From Abelmoschus esculentus (lineage: Eukaryota; Streptophyta; Magnoliopsida; Malvales; Malvaceae), in assembly GCA_035048815.1 (NCBI GenBank), contig JAUCBN010000017.1, positions 3,344,936-3,408,935 of the forward strand: DNA of 64,000 nt, written 5' to 3'. Of this stretch, positions 33,455-43,505 are shown piece after piece. The number at the start of each line of letters is the position of its first letter. Within the stretch, counting starts at the first letter, position 1. Below the pieces are notes generated by a model that had not been told where the DNA came from, did not search any database, and saw only the letters and a program-made list of their open reading frames with translations. A program made the position numbers and the translations under genes.

Positions 33455-33745
33455 TTAATTTATAGTTTAATAGTTAAGGCTTAGGTTTATGTTTAGGGTT
33501 TAGATTTAAATTTAAGTTTAGAGTTTAAAGTTTAGGGTTTATAATTTAGTAGTTAAGGTTTAAGTTTTAGGTTTATTATTTAGGTTTAGGGTTTATTGTT
33601 TATAGTTTAAGTTTAAGGTTTAAGGCTTATGATTTATGATTTATGGTTTAGTAGTTAAGATTTAAGTTTAAAGCTTAATGTTTACAATTTAGGTTTAAGG
33701 TTTAGGAATTAGGAATTAAAATTTATAATTTAAAGTTTAAGAATA
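33455..33745 (+). repeat. Degenerate telomere-like TTTAGGG tract
   Basis: About 290 bp composed of words such as 'gtttagggtttag', 'ggtttaggg' and 'agtttaagg', most one or two changes away from the plant telomere unit TTTAGGG. It may be an interstitial telomeric relic or a slippage-grown microsatellite. Confidence 0.7.
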
Positions 33746-34649
33746 TAATTAATCAAACACAACTTTTTAAAGATATAATTAATTATATTTTATTTAAAAA
33801 TCAAATAAATATTAATAATAAGAATCTTTAAAAATTTTATTAAAGTCTCTTAAGGTTGTTAATAATATAACCATTTTAAATATTTTATGAAGAACACGAT
33901 TTCTTTTTATATGATCTAACAGAAAGTTTTTAAAAATATTGTGGATATAAATATAAATATTTAAATAATAATTTAAAAAGGATTAAAAAATTCCTAAAAA
34001 TACAATAAAAATTACAATGTTCTATGTCTTTCTTTTCTCACTATTAGAGGTGGCAAACGGGTCATTCGATTTGGTTTCAGTTTGGTTTATTTTGGGTTTG
34101 TTTGTATTTGGTTTAGATTCGGATCGATTTCGTTTTTAATTCGGTTATATGATAATTCGGATCGGTTCGGATACCGGATCGATGATTCGGGTCAATATTT
34201 GAATTTTCGGGTTAATTTGGTTTGAATTGGACTTGAGTATGAATGTAATCGTGTATATTATATATAGAATTAATCATATATTCTTATATGTAATCGGGTC
34301 AATATTATGCGGAGTGTTGATATTTAACCCGAAAATCAACCCGATCGAATTAATTTAAAATTTTGGATAAATTTCAAAAGTTTAGTGACCAAAGTGAATT
34401 ATTGGAGAAACCTTATTTACATCTTGTATTTTACCCATTTGGGCTCTTAATCTTTGATTCAGAATAGCAATTTCTCCGCGGCTCACCATTTCACAGGGTT
34501 GTACGGAGTTGAGGATGAGCAATATAAAACGTGTTTGCACCTTTACTTGTTTTAGCCTATATTTTTGTAAATGTTTGAACCTTATATTAGTGGTTCCTGC
34601 CACCCATGTGATATTATTTATTTATTTATTTATTCTTTTTTACAACATA

Positions 34650-34904
34650 CTATCTCCGTCCCATTTTATTTGTTCAGTATTGATTTTTTTGGGTCAATTT
34701 TTTTAAACTTTGGTTCATTATAACTTCAAATTTATTATTGATAAAAATATAAAAATATATTTTAGAAACCTCTAATCAAGTAGTTTAAGAATATATATTT
34801 TATAAAATTTAATAAATTAAAATATTTAAAATAACTATGGTCAAAGTTTAAAAAATTTAACTTTGAAAAGTCAATAATAGACTTCTTATATGGGACGGAG
34901 GGAG
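34650..34904. mobile_element. Stowaway-type MITE (Tc1/mariner), 255 bp
   Basis: Left end CTATCTCCGTCCCA, right end TGGGACGGAGGGAG, flanked by TA on both sides (34648-34649 and 34905-34906). CTCCCTCCGTCCCA with TA duplication is the classic Stowaway signature. The core is AT-rich and noncoding. Confidence 0.9.
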
Positions 34905-35046
34905 TATAATCAATTAACATAAATGTGATGTGTTTTGGGTGGTAATTTATTAAATTATGTTATTTTTTTTAATTATTAATTAACCTAAATGTTCATGGTT
35001 AATGTTATTTGTTTTGGAAGCAATGAAATCAAATGCTAATGCATGT

Positions 35047-35463
35047 TGTAGCGACCTTTTTTTTGAAAATAATTTAAAAATATGTTTTTAGCGGCGGGGT
35101 GATTGTAAAAGTTCAGTATCCGAGAAGATGATACCTGAAGAACAGGATGTCACTTCTATTGGAATACCGTTAAAACTTGAAAATTCGTTGGTTGGAGTCG
35201 CCACCGGTCACTTTGGTAGACCGGACACTATTAAAAATTAACTAGAGATTCAAAACGTTTGTGTTCAGGAGTTGGTTACGTTTAGAAATTGGTACCTAAA
35301 GGTTCACATCATAATTTTTTAAGAAAATATAAAACCCAAATTAATTTAATTTTTAATTTTGAAAATACATTTTTTTAAAACCTAATATCCACTATAATTC
35401 AAAGAAGATAACACCCGGAGACCGGGATGCTACTCCCAATAGAATATATTGAGATAATAAGGT

Positions 35464-35508
<45 letters not shown>

Positions 35509-36680
35509 TGAACCAAACCTGCAAAAAAGGAAATTATAGAGTTAATATAGTAAAATGGTGAAATTATAGGGGCAAAATTAAATAAAATATAAAATATAGG
35601 ACTAAAATAATAAAAACAGTGACCAAAATCAGTGGGGATGCAAACTTTGAGGCCAAAACATGAAATTGCCGCAAGCTCAAGGACCATGAGTGTGATTTCC
35701 CCATCTTCGCGGGTTACAAACGGGTATGGGTCTGGATATCGGGTCAGAGCTGATTTTGGATCTTCAAAATGACGTCGTTCTGGCAATTATCCAATCACAC
35801 TAAAACGACGTAGTTTTGGTTAATGTTTAAATACTCCCTCCTTTAACAATGCTCATTTGCTCCTTATTTTTTTCTTTAAACAAATATCAGAGCTTTTAAA
35901 GCTCTCATCTTCTTCCTCTACTCTCGGTGAACGACCACCATGTCCGTCGCCATGCACGGATGCCGGCCGCCGCGCCGGTGACGATGATCGAATAAAGGCA
36001 GGATCTTTTTGAAGCATTTCGATGCGGTGAACACGAATCCGGCCTCGGATTTCTGAAAAGATCAACATACGCAACTAGATCTATAAAGATAAGTTCCGAA
36101 TATATATTTTTTACCTTTTTAATCTCCGATTTGGTTTCCGATCTTCCTCCTTTTTGTTTATTTTCGATTTTTGCTTCCGATGAACTCTCTATTTTTTTAA
36201 TTTTGATTTCTAATATTGGATGGTTGTTTAGCTCTCATTTTTACTTCGAATCTGGGATTTTCTATTGATTTTTTCATTACATTATCATCATGGGTTAATA
36301 TAACCCGATTTTACAATATAAAACATTAAAAAATTCTATTTTAATCTTCTTTTTAGATTTGAGGTGACAGTAGCGGTGGAGTCAGTCGGTGGGGCGGTGG
36401 GGCGGTGGAGCAGTGCGATGACCGACCAGAAGGACCAATGGGAGAGAGAGTGACCACTACGCGCGATTCAAATCGTCACGCATGGCGGCCACACGCGCTG
36501 ATCTGTTAGGCACAGTGAAGGCAATGACGGCTGGAGGCTGAGAAAGTTGTTATTTAGGGTTTGATCGTACTAGGGCTCAGTTTCATATTAGATCTGGGTT
36601 GATTGGTAATTGTTGTGGGCTTATAATATTTGGGTTTTGGATTTTTAATGGGTTTGTAAAGTTTAAAATGGGTTATGACA
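35047..36680 (-). repeat. 3' LTR of the gag-only element (1634 bp)
   Basis: On the plus strand it begins TGTAGCGACC and ends GGGTTATGACA. It contains a (AAT)n run at 35466-35509. Compared with the other LTR it lacks 29 bp after 'ggttacgttt' (near 35283). Confidence 0.9.
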
Positions 36681-36700
36681 GTTGCCCCTTCTTTGCTTAT
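36681..36700 (-). other. Polypurine tract of the gag-only element
   Basis: Minus-strand reading 'gcaaagaaggggcaac' ends directly at the 3' LTR start TGTCATAACCC, as a plus-strand primer should. Confidence 0.7.
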
Positions 36701-36732
36701 TGTTGTGTAACGACAATTGCCCTTGACATGGT

Positions 36733-37080
36733 TTAGGCGTTCTTCTCTAGTAAGGTTGAGGTAAGGTTAGGGTACTGCTGGTAAGGTTGGGGCTCTTCTG
36801 GTAAGGTTGAGGTTCTTTTAGCCTCTACTTCTTTTACTGGAGCTTTGACTTGATCTATTCCACCACTCTTATTTACAAAATCTTCAAAATGAGGAGATCC
36901 GTTGGAGAGAACAAAAGTTGTGGCTGAACCATTGGAGGAGACAAAATAAGCTTGGCTTAGTACGACACTCATAATGTTGTCATCTTTGGAGAAAACTTGA
37001 TCTAGCTGCAACATTGACAAATAGAAAAGGATTGTCAAGCAGGATCCAGCTGCATCCGATGAAGAAGCATGATCTGACAT
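36733..37080 (-). CDS. Unrecognised 115-codon frame in the element's 3' UTR
   Basis: A continuous minus-strand frame from ATG 37080 to a stop at 36733, just inside the polypurine tract. The protein starts MSDHASSSDAAG, has a Val/Ser-rich middle and ends with PQPYQQYPNLTSTLLEKNA. The DNA of its 3' end is a short repeat of 'ggtaaggttg(a/g)gg'. I recognise no family. It may be chance, a remnant of pol-distal sequence, or a small extra ORF. Confidence 0.25.
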   Translation of the reverse strand: MSDHASSSDAAGSCLTILFYLSMLQLDQVFSKDDNIMSVVLSQAYFVSSNGSATTFVLSNGSPHFEDFVNKSGGIDQVKAPVKEVEAKRTSTLPEEPQPYQQYPNLTSTLLEKNA

Positions 37081-37199
37081 ATATATTTTATATTTTTTTA
37101 TTTTTTATAAAGATATAATATCTGTAAATACAAAATTTGGTCTAGTTCTACCATCAACGGTAAAACAAGACCGATCAAATTGTGATATGCTTACGCTAT

Positions 37200-38160
37200 T
37201 AATGGCAGAATAAGTACTTATTAGATCTGGTCGAAGAGGCATGACTTGAAGTGTAAGGTTGGATCTTATCCACACCAGCAACGGAGGGGTAAGATAAAAT
37301 TTTCGCAACTTAGTTCCTACTCCACCATCAAAAGAGAAGTAAGATTGAACTTTAGTGATTTAAATCTGGCCATACCATTAACGGGACAAGATCAAATTTC
37401 AGCAATTTGGACCCTATTACGCCATCAATGGAGAAACAAGACCGGATTGGATCTATCTACTCCATCAATGGAGGGGTAAGATCAAATCTTTATCATACTA
37501 CGTCATCAACGGAGAAGCATGATTGAATGAGATCTGGCCACACCATCAACGGGGACGAGATCAAGTCTGTAATTTGGATCCTACTACGCCATCAACGGAG
37601 AAGCAAGACTGAGTTGGGATCTATCCACTCCATTAACGGAGGGGTAAGATCAAGTCTGTAATTTGGATCCTACTGTGCCATCAACAGAGAAGCAGGACTG
37701 AGTTGGGATTTATCCAGTCCATCAACGGAGGGGTAAGATCAAGTCTGGATCATACTACGCCATCAATGGAGAATCATGATTGAATGAGATCTGGCCACAC
37801 TATCAACGGGGACGAGATCAAGTCTGTAATTTGGATCTTATTGCACCATCAATAGAGAAGCAAGATTGAGTTGGATCTATCCATTCCATTAACGAAGGGG
37901 TAAGATCAAGTCTGGATCATACTACGCCATTAACGGAGAAGCATGATTGAGTGAGATCCGGCCACACCATCAATAGGGACGAGATCAAGTCTGTAATTTG
38001 GATCCTACTACGCCATCAATGGAGAAGCAGGACTGAGTTGGATCTATCCACTCCATCAACGGAGGGGTAAGATCAAGTCTGAATCATACTACGCCATCAA
38101 CGGAGAAGTATGATTGAATTGGATCTGGCCACACTATCAATAGGGACAAGATCAAAGCCT
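37200..38160 (-). repeat. 167-bp satellite-like tandem array in the 3' UTR
   Basis: The marker 'gatctggccacac(c/t)atcaa' recurs at 37363, 37531, 37788, 37955 and 38122. The intervals are 168, 257, 167 and 167 bp; the 257 is one unit with an internal duplication of about 90 bp. Each unit is itself two related halves sharing 'ccatcaacgg(a/g)g' and 'gatcaagtctg'. No coding potential. Hypervariable tandem repeats in the 3' UTR of Tat/Ogre elements are documented as seeds of plant satellite DNA. Confidence 0.9.
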
Positions 38161-38220
38161 GAAAGATTTGAATATCTGATTAGAATGTGTCTTCAATTGA
38201 TAACATGTATCTTCTTTGCA

Positions 38221-38580
38221 TTTTTCCCAAATGCACAGGGATCAATGGATTTGATATGCTTTTACCGATAGTCATTTGCTCTGGGCTAGTTGTACCATTA
38301 CTCTGGATACAATCAGTTGATACCAAAGATTTAATTCCTTGACCATTCATGAAAATGGATTTCGATAGACATTTGAATGGTCTTTATCAATTTATTTTTC
38401 CCAAACGCACAGGGATTAACGGATTTGTTTTTCCTTTACCGATAGCGGTTTGCTTCGGGCTAGTTGTACCATTTCCTTGGGTTTAATCAGTTTGTACCAA
38501 TCACGAGACTTGATTTTTCCAAAGGATTTATCTTCCTTTAACCATTCGCGAAAATGGATTTTTGAAGGATATTTGAATTG
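38221..38580 (-). repeat. 174-bp direct duplication in the 3' UTR
   Basis: The block beginning 'cccaaatgcacagggat' at 38226 recurs at 38400, with the same order of 'taccgatag', 'gggctagttgtaccatt', 'accatt(c)' and 'gaaaatggattt'. It is a second, unrelated tandem family next to the 167-bp array. Confidence 0.8.
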
Positions 38581-38599
38581 TCCAATGTCTTGTTTCTGC

Positions 38600-39540
38600 A
38601 TGTTTTTGTCGATTTTCATTTCATTTTTCATTTTTTTGCATTTTCATTTTTTTTTCACATTTTTTTTCATTTTTTCATTTTTTTCCTCTCAAAATTGTTT
38701 TGATTCACATGTATCATCTGTACAGATAAGATCTACATAAAGATTTAATCCTTATCGTAGCCGTCGAAAGGGAAAAAATTGACCCACCATCATTGATGGA
38801 GGTTACATTTGAAAAAAAGTTATTTCTGCTACTCTATAATGGGTAGTCATGACCTAAAAGTAAAATAAAATTTTCGTTAGTTACTGTTCAAAATTTGGAG
38901 TTATTACCTGAAAAATTTGTGCTTTTTCTTTGCGTATTTAGCCTTCTCGGGGACAAAGATTGGTCATCATATTGTTTCCCCTCATGATTGAGGTCGTTCG
39001 GTCTCTTTCCTGGACTTGTTGGTATGTACAAGTAAGAATATATGCATCATGAATGCTCAATGCATGTCAAGTCTGAATGCATGGTGTCTAAATGCAAAAT
39101 GTTTGAAAGCATGAATGACATGATTTTTCTAAGGGGTGCCCCTGATTCCATTGATCATGGATTCTGCTCGAACTTCTTTGATTTGACCTCCTTTTCGGGA
39201 TCTTTTTCAAAATGGATACCCCAAATAATTTTTAACAATCTACCTTTGTAGTTCAATAATCCACATGGTCGTGTTGCCCTTACTTTATGAAGTTAGGCTA
39301 ATTAAAATTCAATCTCAAAGAGTTACACAAGACTTGAACGAGAACAAAATATATTTTCATTGCAACTTGTATTTTTAAGCCCTTACAAAAGACTTTCATC
39401 GCCATTGGGCTTAGGCTAGTGAGATAATTCACAAAAACATCTCCTTGAAAGAGATAGAACTACAAGGGACCTACTATGGTCAAGATAGGGCAATATCCTA
39501 GCCCGATAACCTGATTCACTTCTGTACATCTCAAACAAAA
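38600..39540. other. Noncoding interior of the gag-only element
   Basis: A T-rich tract at 38610-38690 (ttttcattttttt words) is followed by about 850 bp between the gag stop and the repeats. I see no protease or RT similarity on either strand. Confidence 0.6.
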
Positions 39541-39553
39541 ACAACATCGTCAC

Positions 39554-41208
39554 TTATTTAGTGTCTTCATGTTTTGGCAAGGGATCCTTGTTTGTGGTCG
39601 TCCCTGCTGATTCGTCGAAGGTTAATATTCCGAGCTTGATAAACTTTTCTACCAACCTTTTAAAACCGAGATAATTTTCGATTGAGTGCCCCACTTGTCC
39701 TGCATGGTAATCACATCTTGCATTGGCGTTGTACCATTTTAGGAAAGGGGGTTGTATCGGAGCTTGGTAGAAGGGTGACACCAGATGGTTATCGTACAAC
39801 TATTTGTGTAACTCCACATAAGTAATTGGTATCGGAGTAAACTCTTTCTTTTCAGCATTCTTTCTTTGACTGAAATCTTGGTTTGAGGAATTATAGGTAC
39901 TTGTAGCTGCAAGCTGCATCACCGTTACCGGCTTTGAATAATTAACATTGTAGACTTCTGAAGAGTTTACTTCATTTTCCTTCTTCCCGTATATGAACCT
40001 TCTGTGGGACGAAGTTCCACCGGTTTCAATTCTGCCACTCTTGATGGCATTCTCGATGAGCTCACCAAATAGTACCAGATCAGAAAAATTAGTGGTTGCA
40101 TTGCTTATGAGGCGATCCAAGATTGGGCCTTCCAATGTTTGAATGAATATCACCAAGATCTCTTTTTTACTGAGAAAGGGTTGAACCTGTGCCGCTACAT
40201 CTCTCCAACGTTGCGCGTATTGTCTAAAGCTTTCGTTAGACCTTTGTTTCATGTATTGCAAAGTCAAGCGGTCTGGTACCATATCGTTAACATGCTTATA
40301 TTGCTTCAGAAAGGCCTTAGCCAAGTCTTTCCATGACTTTATTTGATAACTATTTAACTGATTATACCATCTAGTGGCAGATCCCGTTAAACTATCTTGA
40401 AAACAGTGTATCAGTAACTTGTCATTCATGCCGTATCCAGTTATTCTTCGATAACACATAGTAAGATGGGCTCGAGGGTAACTGGTCCTATCATATCTTT
40501 CAAATTCTGGATTTTGAATTTTGGGGGTAACACTAGATTTGAGACAAGGCTGAGTTCATTAGCATCGAATCCATTGAAGATGTCCACTATCTCCATGGCT
40601 TCCATCTTTTCTTCGAGTCGTTTACAACGCTCCTCAATTTCTTTTGAAGTCTCGATCTTTGGTTTTTCTACTTCGATCAACTGATCAAGTTTCGAGACAA
40701 AGTTTTCAGCTTGATTACCCCTCCGATTTGGCTTCTGATGTGAAGGATATATTCATGGGGCCAAATGTGTCGGTAAGATGAAATGGTAGCTTCCCTTTAG
40801 AAAGAATCACTTGGGGATGAGGTTCCGATGTCATCTTAGCTTGGGTTAGAGTAAACCCCGGAGGGTATATGAGATCTTCAATCATGTCAACGGGGTTTGC
40901 CCCTGGGTTGACAATAGAAGCATCTTCTTGTTCATGTGGATTGAGTCCGAGCATTTGTGCTAGTTTCCCGATCATTCCTTGTTCAGATCTTGCAATATGA
41001 TCTTTCATCTCTTATCGAGCTTTGGCTAATTGGTCTTCCATTTTTTGTGCTAGATCTGCTTGCAAGTCTTTTTGAGTCTGCTCGATCTTATCTAGCATGT
41101 CTTCGTTCATCTTTTTCGTCTTGCATCAAGTTTTGTAGGGGTGTTGAATTGTTGTCTTGTCCAATATTGCTGAGACAGGGGACCCCGAACATTAGTCTTG
41201 ATGTTTAA
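39554..41208 (-). pseudogene. Gag of the Ogre/Tat-like element
   Basis: Minus-strand frames in order. First is the N-terminal region with 'YPPGFTLTQ' (40715-41008). A coiled segment follows, EIEERCKRLEEKMEAMEI, then 'FDANELSLVSNLVLPPKFKI' (40441-40680). After a short deletion and shift comes the gag core, 'NDKLLIHCFQDSLTGSATRWYNQL...SWKDLAKAFLKQYKHV...YAQRWRDVAAQVQP' (39800-40459). After a stop, the zinc-finger-like 'CDYHAGQVGHSIENY' appears (39554-39799), whose last Cys is Tyr. This is the capsid domain of Ogre-type elements. Few lesions suggest the element is younger than its surroundings. Confidence 0.85.
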
Positions 41209-41745
41209 AAAATGAATGCATGTGAATGCAATAGTCAAAATGCGATCGTAGTATTTTCAATGTACAATAGATGATTATGATATGCCACGATGCAACAAAA
41301 AAAGAAAAATGTTAGTTCATATTAAAATAATCGAATAAATAGAATAAAATTTAAACAGATAAGAAACTGCACATAACCAACATATAAAGGCACCAAAGCC
41401 TAAAAAGGTTACCGGTAAACGGACAGAGTTTCACATGGCTCTACGGCTCACTATATGCGGTTCAGTTCTAAAGTATCGATACCCGAGCTGTCCCTAGGAC
41501 ATCGATTCGGGGGAATATAACCATTATTTATATGGAGGTGAGAACCCTACGAAATATAAGGCCTAAAATTCCGGAAATAAATTACGACACTATACGAAGG
41601 TGAAAACCTCACGAAGCGAAGTAATCATTCCCACTTAAGGGTTCTTAATCTAATGTGATAAAAATTAAAAAATAATTTAATTTGAGTTTTTTATTTTCTT
41701 AAAAAAATATGATGTGAACCAAACTAAGGCCTAACTTCTTAAAAA

Positions 41746-41767
41746 CGTCCCCAGCGGAGTCGCCATC
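41746..41767 (-). other. Primer-binding site, Ogre type
   Basis: Minus-strand 'atggcgactccgctggggac' lies directly after the 5' LTR end GGTCACTACA. The same TGGCGACTCC...GGGGAC motif follows two other LTRs in the window. Ogre elements are described as using a tRNA-Arg-type primer; I did not check the tRNA match. Confidence 0.75.
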
Positions 41768-42246
41768 TGTAGTGACCTTTTTTTGAAAATAATTTAAAAT
41801 ATATGTTTTTAGCGGCGGGGTGATTTTAAAAGTTTGGTATTTGAGAAGATGACACCTGAAGAATAGGATGTCACTTCTCTTGGAATATTGTTAAAATTTG
41901 AAAATTCATTGGTTGGAGTCGCCACCGGTCACTTTGGTTGACCGGACACCATTAAAATCTTACCAGAGATTCAAAACATTTAGGTTCGGGAGTTGGTTAC
42001 GTTTGGGGAAAAATTAGCACCCCTATAACGCCTAGAAATTGGTACCTAAAGGTTCGCATCATAATTTTTTAAGAAAATATAAAACTCAAATTAATTTAAT
42101 TTTTAATTTTGAAAATACATTTTTTAAAACCTAATATTCACGATAATTCAAAGAAGATAACGCCCGGAGACTGAGATGCTACTCCCAATAGAATATATTG
42201 AGATAATAAGGTTGAACAAAAACGTACGATGATGATGATGATGATG

Positions 42247-42342
<96 letters not shown>

Positions 42343-43505
42343 TGAACCAAACCTGAAAAAAAGGAAATTATAGAGTTAATATAGTAAAATGGTGAAATTA
42401 TAGGGGAAAAATTAAATAAAATATAAAATATAGGACTAAAATAATAAAAACAGTGACCAAAATCAGTGAGGATGCAAACTTTGAGGCCAAAACATGAAAC
42501 TACCGTAAGCTTAAGGACCATGAGTATGATTTCCCCATCTTCGCGAGTTACAAACGGGTATGGGTCTGGATATCGGGTCAGAGCCGGTTCTAGATCTTCA
42601 AAACGGCGTCATTTTGGTAATTATCCAACCACACCAAAACGATGTAGTTTTAGTTAATGTTTAAATACCCCCTCCTTTAACAATGCTCATTTGCTCCTTT
42701 TTTTTTCTTTAAACAAATATCAGAGCTTTTAAAGCTCTCATCTTCTTCCTCTACTCCCGGTGAACGACCATCATGGTCGTCGCCATGCACGGTTGCCGGT
42801 CGCCGTGCCGATGACTGTGATTGGATAAAGGTGGTACCTTTTCGAAGCGTTTCGATGCGATGAACGCGGATTTAGCCTCGGATTTCCAAAAAGATCAACA
42901 CACGCGGCTAGATCTACAAAGATAAGTTTCAAATATATATTTTTTACCTTTTTAATATCTAATTTGGTTTCTGATCTTCTTTTTTTTTGTTTATTTTTGA
43001 TTTTTGCTTCCGATGAACTCTCTATTTTTTTATTTTGATTTCGAATATTGGATGGTTGTTTAGCTCTCGTTTTTACTTTGAATCCAAGATTTTCTATTGA
43101 TTTTTTTTCATTACATTATCATCATGGGTCATATATAACCCGATTTTACAATATAAAGCATAAAAAAAATTCTATTTTAATCTCCTTTTTAGATTTGAGG
43201 TGATAGAAGGGGTGGAGTTAGTCGGTGGGGCGGTGGAGCAGTGCGGCGATCTGCCAGAATGACCAATGAGAGAGAGCGTGACCACCACGCGCGATTTGAA
43301 CCGTCACGAGTGGCAGCCACACACATTGATCTGTTAGGCACAGTGAAGGCAGTGGCGGCTGGAGGCTGAGAAGGTTGATGTTTAGGGTTTGATAGTACTA
43401 GGGTTTAGTTTCATAGATCTAGGCTGATGTGTAATTGTTGCGGGCTTATAATATTTGGGTTTTGGATTTTTAATGGGTTTGTAAAATTTAAAATAGATTA
43501 TGACA
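41768..43505 (-). repeat. 5' LTR of the gag-only element (1738 bp)
   Basis: A direct repeat of 35047-36680. It carries a GAT run (42228-42247) leading into a long (AAT)n run to 42341, against about 44 bp in the other LTR. It ends GATTATGACA before the CATGT duplication. Confidence 0.9.

Larger units (their letters stand above)
35047..43505 (-). mobile_element. Complete gag-only Ogre/Tat-like LTR retrotransposon
   Basis: Two LTRs (35047-36680 and 41768-43505) in direct orientation are flanked by CATGT at 35042-35046 and 43506-43510. On the minus strand the order is 5' LTR, primer-binding site, gag, a long 3' UTR with tandem repeats, polypurine tract (aaagaaggggcaac), 3' LTR. There is no protease, RT or integrase, so it must have been moved by a relative's enzymes. 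The LTRs differ by a 29-bp deletion in the left copy, a much shorter AAT run there, and many substitutions. Confidence 0.9.

Noticed and set aside
42138..42521. 127-codon minus ORF with a long poly-Ile run
   Set aside because: It is the AAT microsatellite in an LTR read on the opposite strand.
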